A DNA stretch of 64,000 bases from CAZART01 sp964487555 (GCA_964487555.1 CAZART010000011.1:1-64000), one strand, 5' to 3'. Counted from the first letter of the stretch, positions 25,474 through 34,253 are shown. The notes: generated from the letters alone by a model not told the origin. Numbers and translations: made by a program.

Positions 25474-26190
25474 TCAGAGGTTCTTCAGAGCGTGTTGGTC
25501 CTCGAATCTGCTGCCGTGAACCTGCTCGATTTGCGCCATCGCTTCGAGTAAACGCAGGGCCGCACCACTATAGCCGTGATACACGAATTCAATCCGTAAT
25601 TCCTCGTCGTCAACTCGGCGAATGTCGACGTTATCGCGCGATACGTCATGTCCGTCGAGCACGTAGAGAATTCGTCGCAGCGCGAGAGAATCGTTCGGGG
25701 CCACGACCTCCATCGCATACGTATGACCCAGTCTCGTAAGTCGGGCTCGAATCGGATCCATCGCCACGAGGCCGACGACCACAAGCCCCGTACATCCGAG
25801 CGCCAGCACGCTATAGCCGATACCGGCGCACATGCCGATTCCGGCTGCAACCCAGATGACGGCAGCCGTCGTGAGTCCTTGAATGGATCCACGTGAATGG
25901 ATGATCGTCCCCGCGCCCAGAAAGCCGATGCCCGTGACGACATTCGCGGCGACGCGGCTTGGATCAATACGCGTGAGATCCGTCCAGGCGTACGCGAAGG
26001 GAACGAGATTTCCGACGATCATGAACAGGGCAGATCCGAAACTGATGAGAATGATCGTGCGCAACCCTGCAGGTTTGTCTTTCCGCTCTCGCTCCATCCC
26101 GAGAAGAAATCCGCAGAGTATCGCCACGGCCAGCCGGAGCGCGTACGTCGGAAGCAGGGTGAGTATGTCGTTCCAGGATTCTACCGTCAT
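25474..26190 (-). CDS. mgtC: MgtC/SapB-family membrane protein
   Basis: A 238-residue inner-membrane protein. The first 140 residues hold about four to five transmembrane helices with the family hallmarks ERERKDKPAGLRT, NVVTGIGFLGAGTIIHSRGSIQGLTTAAVIWVAAGIG (split here by helices) and a conserved Asp after the last helix. The C-terminal domain (about 150-238) is a soluble ACT-like module. MgtC proteins act in magnesium homeostasis and acid or host stress, partly by inhibiting the F-ATPase in Salmonella; in free-living bacteria the role is less clear. ATG 26190. Confidence 0.88.
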   Translation of the reverse strand: MTVESWNDILTLLPTYALRLAVAILCGFLLGMERERKDKPAGLRTIILISFGSALFMIVGNLVPFAYAWTDLTRIDPSRVAANVVTGIGFLGAGTIIHSRGSIQGLTTAAVIWVAAGIGMCAGIGYSVLALGCTGLVVVGLVAMDPIRARLTRLGHTYAMEVVAPNDSLALRRILYVLDGHDVSRDNVDIRRVDDEELRIEFVYHGYSGAALRLLEAMAQIEQVHGSRFEDQHALKNL

Positions 26191-26275
26191 TTGAGCAAAG
26201 GCATTAACTTCGAGCCACGTAGCGAGGCATCTCGCTCCTGACTACCGGAAACAGCTCGCAACGATTGCATTAGTG

Positions 26276-26923
26276 ATGCGAATCTACGACATATCTAGAA
26301 CGCTGTCTGAAACGATCGCCGTCTGGCCGAACGACGTACCCTTCAGGGCGCGTTGGTCCACCCGCATCGATCAGGACAGTTCCGTAAACGTCGGCGCGAT
26401 AGCGATGAGCACTCACGCGGGCACACACGTGGACGCGCCATTGCATTATCAAGAAGATGGCGCCCCAATTGAAGACGTCGACCTTGAAACGTTGGTGGGA
26501 CCTTGCTACGTTGTGCAGATCACGGATGTCCGCGCCGTAACGGTTCGTAACGTAGCAATGCTGGATTTCACGGGCGTTCCTCGGATTCTCTTTAAAACCC
26601 GCTCCAGCGACCTCGGTGATGATGTTTTCGACGAGGACTTCGTCCACATCGAGCCGGCTGCGATTCGGTATCTCTCCCAACGAGGCGTAGTGCTCATCGG
26701 GACCGATGCTCCGTCCGTGGATGCGTTCAATTCGGCGGCGTTGCCGACGCATCACGAGCTGGCTCGTGCCGGCATCGTAAATCTGGAGAATCTATACCTT
26801 CGCGATGTGACGCCTGGCCTTTTTCATTTAACTGCTCTACCACTTAAGCTCACCGGCCTCGATGCCGCCCCTGTGCGCGCCATTCTAACGCCGCCGCCCG
26901 ACCCCCGGGGGGCATCACACTAA
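26276..26923 (+). CDS. kynB: Cyclase-family hydrolase (arylformamidase / KynB-like)
   Basis: A 215-residue metal-dependent hydrolase. STHAGTHVDAPLHY is the HxGTHxDxPxH metal-binding motif of the cyclase family, with DISRTLSETIAVWPNDVPF before it and LIGTDAPSVD after it, matching bacterial kynurenine formamidase closely. That enzyme converts N-formylkynurenine to kynurenine in tryptophan degradation. kynA and kynU are not nearby, so a different amide or lactone substrate is possible. ATG 26276 follows an in-frame GTG at 26273. Confidence 0.8.
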   Translation: MRIYDISRTLSETIAVWPNDVPFRARWSTRIDQDSSVNVGAIAMSTHAGTHVDAPLHYQEDGAPIEDVDLETLVGPCYVVQITDVRAVTVRNVAMLDFTGVPRILFKTRSSDLGDDVFDEDFVHIEPAAIRYLSQRGVVLIGTDAPSVDAFNSAALPTHHELARAGIVNLENLYLRDVTPGLFHLTALPLKLTGLDAAPVRAILTPPPDPRGASH

Positions 26924-27008
26924 CGTCACACAGGGAGTTCAAACCAACGTAAGCGAATTGCATACTATCTGAGAGAGCGTGTATCGATCGTTAACGGAAA
27001 CGCACCAT

Positions 27009-28205
27009 ATGGACCTTTTCAGCAAAGACGAGCTTGCGGATCTCGCAAAGACGGAGGCCGCACCTTGCGTCTCGATCTTCATGCCGACGTTCCACGTCGA
27101 GTCGGAATTATCGCAAAACCCGATTCGCCTCAAGAATCTCCTTAGAACGGCCCGGGATCAGCTTCGTCAGGCGGGCCACAAGGATGGCGAAGCTGAAGCA
27201 CTTCTTAAACCGCTGACCTCGCTTATCGAAAGCAATTCGTTCTGGCTAGACCAGAGCGACGGTTTTGCCGCGTTTCTGGCTCCTGAGGAGTCGAGAGTAT
27301 TTCGGCTGCCGGTAAACTTCGAGGAGCTCGTGGTGTCCGGGGGACGATTTCACCTCAAGCCGCTTTTCCCACTGATTGCCGCCAACAATCGGTTTTACGT
27401 CCTCGCATTGAGCAAGAATCGCGTGCGCCTGTACCAGGGTACGCATTACAGCATCAGCGAGGTGGAATCCACGGAGATTCCGGAAAGCATCATGGACGTG
27501 CTCTACAACGAGGAAGAAGTTCGCTCGCTTCAGCATCACATCGCCAATGTTGCAGGCGGCAGGCACGATGCGATGTTTCATGGACGCGGCGTCACCTCCG
27601 ACGACGACGACCACCGCGCTCACGACAAGATCGTCCGATTCTTTCGTGAAGTGGACGAGGGCGTACGTGAAACGCTTGCCGCGGAGTCGGCGCCTCTCGT
27701 CCTGGCGGGCGTAGAGTATTACCTTCCTCTCTACAAGGAGGTCAACAGCTACAAGCACCTCGTGGATGACACGATCGTGCAGGGGAATCCGGATTACGCA
27801 AAGCCGAAAGAGCTGCACCAGAAGGCGTGGAGCCTCGTCGAGCCTCGCTTCTTGCAATCGCAGCAGGATTCCTTGGCGCGCTTCGAGCAGCTTGCTAATA
27901 ATGGACAGGGACTCGGTTCAAACGATATCCACGAGATCGTTCCCGGGGCCGTTTTCGGACGGATCGATACGCTTTTTGTTGAGATCGGCGCTCACATCTG
28001 GGGCCGGTACGATCAGGAGGCAAATCGATTGGAGCTCCACGACGATTATCAGCCCGCAGATGAAGATTTGCTGGACCTGGCCGCCGTCCACACGTTCATG
28101 CAGGGAGGCACCGTGCATGCGTTACAGACCGATCGGATGCCTGCCGACAACGGCCTCGCGGCTACGTTTCGATATCCGGCCGATGTCGCCGCTGAAGACC
28201 ACTAG
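27009..28205 (+). CDS. baeRF-type release-factor homologue (bacterial archaeo-eukaryotic RF1 family)
   Basis: A 398-residue soluble protein. The opening (LFSKDELADLAKTEAAPCVSIFMPT, then QNPIRLKNLLRTARDQL), SDGFAAFLAPEESRVFRLP, and ANNRFYVLALSKNRVRLYQG follow the layout of baeRF3 domain proteins, bacterial relatives of eukaryotic eRF1/Pelota domains that are predicted to act on ribosomes or in stress. The later part has a long charged region (FHGRGVTSDDDDHRAHDK) and VAAVHTFMQGGTVHAL-like ending (DLAAVHTFMQGGTVHAL). Assignment is by recall of family phrases. No GGQ motif is visible. ATG 27009 is chosen over GTG 26979. Confidence 0.72.
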   Translation: MDLFSKDELADLAKTEAAPCVSIFMPTFHVESELSQNPIRLKNLLRTARDQLRQAGHKDGEAEALLKPLTSLIESNSFWLDQSDGFAAFLAPEESRVFRLPVNFEELVVSGGRFHLKPLFPLIAANNRFYVLALSKNRVRLYQGTHYSISEVESTEIPESIMDVLYNEEEVRSLQHHIANVAGGRHDAMFHGRGVTSDDDDHRAHDKIVRFFREVDEGVRETLAAESAPLVLAGVEYYLPLYKEVNSYKHLVDDTIVQGNPDYAKPKELHQKAWSLVEPRFLQSQQDSLARFEQLANNGQGLGSNDIHEIVPGAVFGRIDTLFVEIGAHIWGRYDQEANRLELHDDYQPADEDLLDLAAVHTFMQGGTVHALQTDRMPADNGLAATFRYPADVAAEDH

Positions 28206-28262
28206 CAGGGCGCTGGGTGATTTCAGTAAACGTGAGGCCTTGATGGTCCCGCGTGAGCAGCT

Positions 28263-29213
28263 CTAGCCTTTCTTTATGTGAATAAAGTCCGCCGCCGAGT
28301 CTTTCAATCGGTCGCGCTGGTGCACGTAGAGCATCGTCGTTTCAATATTCTTGTGGCGTGCATGCGACTGCACCTGCTGGATCGACGCACCGGCCTCGAT
28401 GGCAAGCGTACAGCCTGTGTGGCGAAGTGAATGAGCACCGATTTCGCCCGGGAGTCCGGCTCGTTTCGCCAGCTTTTCCACGATACCGTATATAGATCGC
28501 TCGGAGAGGCGATTTCCGCGGCTGTTGTTGCTCAACGAGCGCCAGAGCGGACCTTCCTTGATTCCGTATGCGTCCCTCATGGCGTCGATTTCATCCACTA
28601 CGTGCGCCGGGATCTTAACGTACTGGTCGGAGCCGCCTTTCGTGTGCGGAAGGTCCAACACCCAATAATGCCCGAGGGGTCTGACGTGCTCAACGTCCAT
28701 GGCGGCGGCCTCCGAGCGTCGGAGCACGCAGTGAAGAAGCGTGAGAATCAATGCACGGTCGCGTGGTGCAGCTTCGCCGGATTCGTCGGCCGCATCCAGG
28801 AGCCGCTGCGCCTGCTGGGCCGTGAGGAATATCAGTGTCTTATCGTGCGTAGTCGTCGAGCGCACGCGGCGAAGTAGCTTCCGATGCGCGGGATTCTTGT
28901 CAAGCAAATCGAGCGCCACTAGCCACTCAAAAAAACCTCGGAGTGCTGCAATGCGGCGTTTGATGGTTGTCGGTTTTCTGCCGTTCGCATCCAGCTGCGC
29001 GATGTACTTGTTGACGTGGAGAAAAGTAACGGCGCGTGCGTCTTCCAGACGCACGTTTTCGCGTCCGAAGAAATCAAAAAGGTCGTTACCGTAGCCGCGC
29101 CGCGTCGCCGCGCGGTCGAAGCGCTGAAGATAGGCGCCGACGAGATCGACCTGGTCGTCGATGCGGACGTCGATTTCGGTGTCGTAGCGTCGGATGTCGC
29201 TCTGGACAGCCAT
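28263..29213 (-). CDS. Tyrosine recombinase (phage-integrase / Xer family)
   Basis: A 316-residue site-specific recombinase with an N-terminal core-binding domain (about 20-110, GRKPTTIKRRIAALRGFFEWL) and a complete catalytic domain: Arg165 in VLRRSEAAAM, Lys192 in HTKGG, His261 and Arg264 in HSLRHTG, His287 in ARHKNIETT and the nucleophile Tyr296 in LYVH. Sequence alone does not decide between a chromosomal Xer protein and an element-borne integrase; the SHARHKNIETTMLYVHQRDRL tail differs from the usual LGHssisTTqiYTH of XerC/D and tilts toward the latter. An inverted repeat lies 30 bp upstream. No other mobile-element genes are adjacent. Confidence 0.88.
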   Translation of the reverse strand: MAVQSDIRRYDTEIDVRIDDQVDLVGAYLQRFDRAATRRGYGNDLFDFFGRENVRLEDARAVTFLHVNKYIAQLDANGRKPTTIKRRIAALRGFFEWLVALDLLDKNPAHRKLLRRVRSTTTHDKTLIFLTAQQAQRLLDAADESGEAAPRDRALILTLLHCVLRRSEAAAMDVEHVRPLGHYWVLDLPHTKGGSDQYVKIPAHVVDEIDAMRDAYGIKEGPLWRSLSNNSRGNRLSERSIYGIVEKLAKRAGLPGEIGAHSLRHTGCTLAIEAGASIQQVQSHARHKNIETTMLYVHQRDRLKDSAADFIHIKKG

Positions 29214-29242
29214 AGCAGGGCTTCGGGATTATAGGTCATATT

Positions 29243-29274
29243 CTACTTCCGGTAAGAATAGTTATCGGAAGTAG
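29243..29274. repeat. Inverted repeat upstream of the recombinase gene
   Basis: CTACTTCCG (29243-29251) and CGGAAGTAG (29266-29274) are perfect reverse complements around a 14-base, AT-rich spacer (TAAGAATAGTTA). It sits 30 bp before the recombinase ATG and 50 bp after the mscS stop (both on the minus strand). It could be a recombinase binding site, an operator, or a terminator for mscS; on the minus strand no T run follows. Confidence 0.6.
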
Positions 29275-29323
29275 GAACAGTATAAGCCGGCTGAAGACGA
29301 TAAACAAGTCCGGCTCAGCCACT

Positions 29324-30283
29324 CTATTTGGTCCTTTTCGAACCGGTGCCACGAATCGCGCCCGGCAGCTTCTTCTCACCGTTACCCGGATCCGAATAAA
29401 ATCGTTGCGGCAGCACCTCGTTGAGCTTCTCGCCGCCGACGACGCCAAAATCGAGGGTGCGGATCGGAAACGGAATGGTGATGTCGTTTTCGTCAAAGGC
29501 CATCTTCAATTGTTTGATGGCTTCGCTGCGAGCTTTGAGGAAATCCGCTTGACGGCGATAAACAATCCAGAATACAACCACGAAGTCGATGGAACTGTCG
29601 CCGAACGATTCCCAGAATAACTCCACGTCTCGTGTCTTGTCGCGCATCTCGAGTCCCGACAGAGTATCCTTCGCAATCCGTTCCGCCGTCTCAAGATCGT
29701 CGCCGTAGGACACGCCGCACCGAAGATCCACCCGGAGATGCGGACTCCGGCTATAATTAACAAGCGCGTTGGCGAAGACATCCTTATTTGGAATCAAGAC
29801 GTGCTTGCCCTGAAAGGTTCGAAGGATTGTCGTCCGGAGGTTCACGTCCTGCACGATTCCGAAGAAATCATTCGTCTCGACGATATCACCGGCCTGCAGC
29901 GGTCGACGGAACGCCATCATCACGCCGGCGATAAAGTTTTCGGCGATATCCTGAAAGGCGAAGCCGAGCGCAAGGCCGACGATACCTATGCCGGCAAGCA
30001 ACGTCGCCACGGTGCGATCGAGATTTATGACGCCAAGCGCGACAAACACACCGGTAATCAGCACGGCCACGTACGTCAGCGTAGCCACGAGGCTGTTTAC
30101 CTGGTTGTAATCCGACACGCGGTCCAGCGTACGGCAAACCAGCCGGCGCACCAACCGTGCAAGCAAAGCCGCCACGACGACGATGGCCACAGCCGCAAAG
30201 AAGTTCGGCAGCATAATAATGAGCGATTCTATCCAGCTGGAAATCTTTTCGCCGAGACGATCTATCGTAGCGTCAATGTCCAT
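29324..30283 (-). CDS. mscS: Small-conductance mechanosensitive channel (MscS family)
   Basis: A 319-residue channel that releases solutes on sudden hypo-osmotic shock. Three transmembrane helices are visible (about 20-45, 65-85, 88-110); the pore helix TM3 is VATLLAGIGIVGLALGFAFQ with the Gly/Ala pattern, followed by DIAENFIAGVMMAFRRPLQAGD and the soluble beta domain GIVQDVNLRTTILRTFQGKHVLIPNK. The C-terminal vestibule ends in a Lys-rich tail. ATG 30283. It is on the same strand as the recombinase, but the 110 bp gap and inverted repeat suggest separate units. Confidence 0.92.
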   Translation of the reverse strand: MDIDATIDRLGEKISSWIESLIIMLPNFFAAVAIVVVAALLARLVRRLVCRTLDRVSDYNQVNSLVATLTYVAVLITGVFVALGVINLDRTVATLLAGIGIVGLALGFAFQDIAENFIAGVMMAFRRPLQAGDIVETNDFFGIVQDVNLRTTILRTFQGKHVLIPNKDVFANALVNYSRSPHLRVDLRCGVSYGDDLETAERIAKDTLSGLEMRDKTRDVELFWESFGDSSIDFVVVFWIVYRRQADFLKARSEAIKQLKMAFDENDITIPFPIRTLDFGVVGGEKLNEVLPQRFYSDPGNGEKKLPGAIRGTGSKRTK

Positions 30284-30676
30284 GGAGTGCCCTGTTCATT
30301 TCCTGCGCGTGTTTATTTCCTGCGCGTCGTTATTATGTTTTTCCTCGCGGCAACGATGCACTCAGAAGTATATGCATCGAGGCTTCCACTCGTGTAAAAA
30401 CATGGTAAGATCGACTGACTCGATGCGAAAATGGCCCTCCGGATCGCTCGTGTCGTTTGTCGAGCGTGGCGAGTGACTTGCTCGTTCCGAGGCGTTTAAC
30501 GCAGCGTCTGACTGGCCGTGAAACTTCACCGGTGCCGGCAGCTGTATCCTACCTAGGTGTAAAAAGACGATGACGTTGCCTTTGCGTACGTTCTGAATGG
30601 AACACACCGACATCCGCCCCATGTAATTTCTCCGGATATCGGTCATTTCCAATCAACACAGACGGATGTGAGCGCA
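30284..30676. other. 393 bp divergent intergenic region, no gene recognised
   Basis: Lies between the starts of mscS (minus) and the DJ-1/PfpI gene (plus), so it should hold both promoters. TTTCCTGCGCGTGTTTAT and TTTCCTGCGCGTCGTTAT (30299-30335 region) form a near-perfect direct repeat close to the mscS start. Short frames on both strands have no recognisable protein features. Confidence 0.6.
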
Positions 30677-31240
30677 ATGGCTAAGCAACTCGAGGGACTG
30701 AAGATCGCCATCGTCGCGACGAATGGTTTTGAGCAGGTGGAACTTACAGAGCCGCGCGAGGCTCTCGACAATGCGGGCGCAATCACCCACGTGGTGGCCC
30801 CCGAAACGGGCAGCATCAAAGGCTGGAATCGAACCGACTGGGGCGACAGCGTGGATGTGGATAAAACGCTCGACGAGGCGACGGAGGACGAATACGACGC
30901 TCTGTTGCTGCCTGGCGGCGTTTTGAATCCCGATAAACTGCGTATGAATGAAAGGGCGATATCATTCGTACGCCATTTTTTCGATAGCGGAAAGCCTGTC
31001 GCTGCCATCTGTCACGGCCCGCAAACCATGATCAATGCCGACGTTGTGGATGGCCGACGTATGACGTCCTATGAAGCGATCCGCAAGGACCTCGAGAACG
31101 CGGGAGCAAACTGGGTGGATCAGGAAGTCGTGGTGGACAACGGGCTGATCACGAGCCGGAAGCCGGATGACCTTCCTGCGTTTAACGAAGCCATCGTTCA
31201 CGAATTCTCACTCGTACAGCACGCGGCGTCGTCGGCCTGA
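30677..31240 (+). CDS. DJ-1/PfpI family protein (PfpI-type)
   Basis: A 187-residue cytoplasmic protein of the DJ-1/PfpI superfamily. The nucleophile elbow is VAAICHGPQT, giving Cys followed by His, and the acidic partner lies in ELTEPREAL near residue 26. LKIAIVATNGFEQVELTEP and ALLLPGGVLNPD are typical of the PfpI/YhbO/YraA branch, which has been described as protease or as deglycase protecting against methylglyoxal; the activity is debated. ATG 30677 follows an in-frame GTG at 30668. Stress proteins of this type are usually monocistronic, as here. Confidence 0.92.
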   Translation: MAKQLEGLKIAIVATNGFEQVELTEPREALDNAGAITHVVAPETGSIKGWNRTDWGDSVDVDKTLDEATEDEYDALLLPGGVLNPDKLRMNERAISFVRHFFDSGKPVAAICHGPQTMINADVVDGRRMTSYEAIRKDLENAGANWVDQEVVVDNGLITSRKPDDLPAFNEAIVHEFSLVQHAASSA

Positions 31241-31294
31241 CGTGACGCTCGCCGGCGGTAACGATCTGCGAAAGAATAGTGGACACGGCGCATC

Positions 31295-33637
31295 TTATGC
31301 GGCAGGCGCAGCGGTTAGCCGGGGCCGCATTCGCCGCAGCCGGAGCGCATTTCCGAGCACGAAGGCGTCGGATGCCGCCATAGCTCCCGCCGCGAAGACC
31401 GGCGATAATAAGAGTCCAAACACCGGATAGAGAACGCCGGCTGCAACCGGTATCAAGGCGACGTTGTAGCCGAACGCCCAGAAGAGATTCTGTTTGATAT
31501 TTCGAAAGGTGCGGTTCGAGATGTCTATGGCGTTCACAATCCCTCGCGGATCTCCGGAGACGAGGATAATGTCTCCGGATTCGATGGCGATGTCGGTTCC
31601 CGTGCCTATAGCCACGCCGACGTCGGCTGCCGCGAGAGCAGGCGCGTCGTTGATGCCGTCACCGATAAAGGCGACGCGGCGTCCCTCTGCCTGAAGACGG
31701 CGCACCACCGCGGCTTTTTCCTCCGGCCGAACTCCGGCCTCCACGCGCTCAAGACCGAGATCGCGGGCCATGCGCCGGGCCGCCTCTTCTTCGTCGCCCG
31801 TTACCATTATTACGTCCTTTCCGTCGGACCGCAACACGCGGACGACTTCGGCGGCGCCGGCCTTCGGCCGATCAGCCAGCACGATGGCGCCCGACGGATG
31901 GCCGTCAACCGCCACGTATACTCGCGTCGAGCCGTGCGTGCCGGACGGCTGCATGAGCCCATTTCCGGAGACCTCGATCCCGAGATCACGCATGAAGCGC
32001 ATCGATCCAACCTCGATTCGCCTTCCTTTGACGCGGCCTGATGCGCCGGCGCCGGTATGGGTCTGGAAGGCCTCGACGTCCTCAAGAAGGAGACCATCAG
32101 ACTGAGCTGCTCGCACGATGCTTTCGCCGATCGGATGCTCGGATCGCCGCTCGACGGATGCCGCCCAGCGCAGCAGGTCATCGCGCGAGACGTGTCCGTT
32201 GGAGACGACGTCCGTCACCGCCGGCTTCCCTTCCGTCAGTGTGCCGGTCTTGTCGATGAGAATGACGTCAACTTCGTTGAGCGCCTGCAGCGCCTCACCG
32301 CGGCGAAACAGCACGCCCATTTCCGCAGCCTTACCCGTCGCCACCATGATGGAGGTCGGCGTGGCGAGGCCCATGGCGCAGGGGCAGGCAATGATGAGCA
32401 CCGAGACGGCGGCCACGAGGCCATACGCAAGCGCCGTCTCCCCTCCAATGAACATCCAGGTACCGAAGGTCACGAGAGCGATGACGAGCACGACTGGAAC
32501 GAAGACACGTACGACCTGATCGGCCAACGCCTGTACGGGAGGTTTCGAAGCCTGCGCTTCTTCAACGAGCCGCACGATCTGCGCGAGCACCGTCTCACTG
32601 CCGACGTGCGCCGCGCGGAAATAGAAGGCCCCTGCACCGTTGACGGTGCCGCCGACGACGTCCTCACCTTCGGTCTTTTCGACTGGAATAGGCTCGCCGG
32701 TGATCATAGATTCGTCGACGTAACTTGCGCCGTCGGTTACGACGCCGTCGGCAGGGATCCGTTCACCAGGCCGGACGATGAGGATGTCGCCGGGCAAGAC
32801 TTCATCAGCCGGCATCTCGATCTCGTTGCCGTCTCGCACGACCTGCGCCGTTCTCGGTTGAAGCTTCAGAAGATGGCGAAGCGCCGCACTCGTTCTTCCC
32901 CTTGCAACAGCCTCGAGATACTTTCCTACGAGTACTAGCGTAATGATCCCGGTTGATGCCTCGTAGTACACGTGCGCCGTGCCGACCGGCAGCAGTCCGG
33001 GAAAAAACGATGCTACGACCGAATACCCGTAGGCGGCCGTAGTCCCGAGCATAACGAGCGTATTCATGTCCGGGTCGCGCCGAACAGCGCCTTTCCATCC
33101 TTTTACGTAGAAATCCAGGCCGGGCCCGAACTGCACGATGGTCGCTAACCCGAACAGGACGAAGTAGAGCGTGTCTCCGGGGAAAATCGACTGCACCCAT
33201 GCGGCAACGGCACCCGAGAGCATGTGGCCCATTTCAAGGATAAAGATCGGCAGCGTAAATGCGGCAGCGATCCATAAGCGTCGCTTCAACCGACCGAGGT
33301 CACGATCGCGTACGTCCTTCTCGGCGGCATCGCTTTGCCTACGTGATCCTTCTATGCGGATGGGTGTGTAGCCTGCGTCGCGAACGGCATTTTCCAGCAG
33401 CGTTCGCTTCTCGCGGCCGTTCTGAAGCCTCACGGCGGCGCGTTCGGTCGCCATGTTCACGTTCACCGAGGAGACGCCTTCTACACGCGCAAGCGCCTTT
33501 TCGACGCGGCCCACGCACGCGGCGCACGTCATTCCTCCCACACCCAGCTCAACGAGATCGTCCGATCCGTTTTCGACAGCATCGACCGGCGGGGATGCGG
33601 GCTTCTTCTCCACGGGCGTGATTACAGGATCTTTCAT
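31295..33637 (-). CDS. copA: Copper-exporting P1B-type ATPase
   Basis: Pumps Cu(I) out of the cytoplasm using ATP. It has one N-terminal heavy-metal domain (GMTCAACVGRVE, Cys38 and Cys41), eight predicted membrane helices, the channel motif CPC (418-420), the phosphorylated Asp462 in DKTGTLTEG, the nucleotide-binding HP of SVERRSEHPIG, and GDGINDAPAL near the end. At 780 residues it is a single-HMA member. ATG 33637 lies one base after the csoR stop codon, so csoR and copA must be cotranscribed with copZ. Repression by CsoR and release by copper is the expected control. Confidence 0.97.
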   Translation of the reverse strand: MKDPVITPVEKKPASPPVDAVENGSDDLVELGVGGMTCAACVGRVEKALARVEGVSSVNVNMATERAAVRLQNGREKRTLLENAVRDAGYTPIRIEGSRRQSDAAEKDVRDRDLGRLKRRLWIAAAFTLPIFILEMGHMLSGAVAAWVQSIFPGDTLYFVLFGLATIVQFGPGLDFYVKGWKGAVRRDPDMNTLVMLGTTAAYGYSVVASFFPGLLPVGTAHVYYEASTGIITLVLVGKYLEAVARGRTSAALRHLLKLQPRTAQVVRDGNEIEMPADEVLPGDILIVRPGERIPADGVVTDGASYVDESMITGEPIPVEKTEGEDVVGGTVNGAGAFYFRAAHVGSETVLAQIVRLVEEAQASKPPVQALADQVVRVFVPVVLVIALVTFGTWMFIGGETALAYGLVAAVSVLIIACPCAMGLATPTSIMVATGKAAEMGVLFRRGEALQALNEVDVILIDKTGTLTEGKPAVTDVVSNGHVSRDDLLRWAASVERRSEHPIGESIVRAAQSDGLLLEDVEAFQTHTGAGASGRVKGRRIEVGSMRFMRDLGIEVSGNGLMQPSGTHGSTRVYVAVDGHPSGAIVLADRPKAGAAEVVRVLRSDGKDVIMVTGDEEEAARRMARDLGLERVEAGVRPEEKAAVVRRLQAEGRRVAFIGDGINDAPALAAADVGVAIGTGTDIAIESGDIILVSGDPRGIVNAIDISNRTFRNIKQNLFWAFGYNVALIPVAAGVLYPVFGLLLSPVFAAGAMAASDAFVLGNALRLRRMRPRLTAAPAA

Positions 33638-33638
33638 A

Positions 33639-33920
33639 TTACCGAAGCTGCTTATAAAGCAGGTTCATGATCTCGTCATACGTATGTTCGGCGTCCTCGT
33701 GGTTCCCCGATCGAAGCGCTTCCGTTACACACGTCTCCAGATGATTACGTGTGATGATCTCGCCAACGGACCGCAGCGCTCGCTGCACCGAGGTTATTTG
33801 ATGCAGAATGTCGCCGCAGTACCGGCCGCTTTCGACCATGCGCTGGAGACCACGCACCTGTCCTTCGATGCGGCGAAGCCGCTGCAGGACGTCAGCCTCC
33901 TTACCTTCTTCAAGGGTCAT
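33639..33920 (-). CDS. csoR: CsoR-type copper-sensing repressor
   Basis: A 93-residue all-helical DNA-binding repressor. The Cu(I) ligands Cys35 (GRYCGD), His60 and Cys64 (NHLETC) match the C-H-C set of CsoR and separate it from nickel (RcnR) and formaldehyde (FrmR) sensors. LQRLRRIEGQVRGLQRM is the family N-terminus. ATG 33920 is used; the open frame continues upstream through a tandem repeat array that is not protein-like. The gene lies between copZ and copA, with one base to copA. Confidence 0.93.
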   Translation of the reverse strand: MTLEEGKEADVLQRLRRIEGQVRGLQRMVESGRYCGDILHQITSVQRALRSVGEIITRNHLETCVTEALRSGNHEDAEHTYDEIMNLLYKQLR

Positions 33921-33954
33921 GTGGTCATCCCATGGTAATGGATAGATAGCGCGG

Positions 33955-34024
33955 TTTCCTTCGCGCGAGAACTTTCCTCGGCGCGAGAACCTCTCTTCGC
34001 GTGAGAACCTCTTCGCGTGAGAAC
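33955..34024. repeat. Four imperfect tandem repeats between copZ and csoR
   Basis: On the plus strand the units are TTTCCTTCGCGCGAGAAC (33955-33972), TTTCCTCGGCGCGAGAAC (33973-33990), CTCTCTTCGCGTGAGAAC (33991-34008) and CTCTTCGCGTGAGAAC (34009-34024). All end in GAGAAC. The last base of the array is the first base of the copZ stop codon. They fill most of the 103 bp between copZ and csoR and can form alternative structures in the mRNA. Confidence 0.9.
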
Positions 34025-34236
34025 TACGCGACCTGCTCGTGGTCGACAAGTTGATATCCCGCCTCCGAGATCGCTGCATCGATGCGTTTGCGATCGAGCG
34101 ATGGGCCGTAGCTGATCTCGGCATGCCCGATATCTACGCCGTGAACGTCGACGCCCAATCGCTGAAGGGCATTTCGGACAGATTCCACGCAGTGTTGGCA
34201 GCCCATTCCTTCGATTCTTACTCGTTCTCTGGTCAT
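34024..34236 (-). CDS. copZ: Copper chaperone, heavy-metal-associated domain
   Basis: A 70-residue ferredoxin-like HMA protein. MGCQHC (Cys13 and Cys16) is the Cu(I)-binding motif, and AISEAGYQL is the usual end of the domain. It should carry copper to CopA in the cytoplasm. It is the first gene of the copZ-csoR-copA operon on the minus strand, with an operator-like region immediately upstream and a tandem repeat array immediately downstream. Confidence 0.92.
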   Translation of the reverse strand: MTRERVRIEGMGCQHCVESVRNALQRLGVDVHGVDIGHAEISYGPSLDRKRIDAAISEAGYQLVDHEQVA

Positions 34237-34253
34237 GTTTTTTTGCCCTTGGT

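Noticed and set aside
32057..32938. 293-residue antisense frame inside copA
   Set aside because: High GC coding DNA often leaves long antisense frames. It has no recognisable domain, and copA on the opposite strand is certain.
33955..34024. Extension of csoR to 34124 through the tandem repeats
   Set aside because: Homologues begin near MTLEEG; the repeat-encoded part is low-complexity Arg/Ser/Glu and overlaps copZ.
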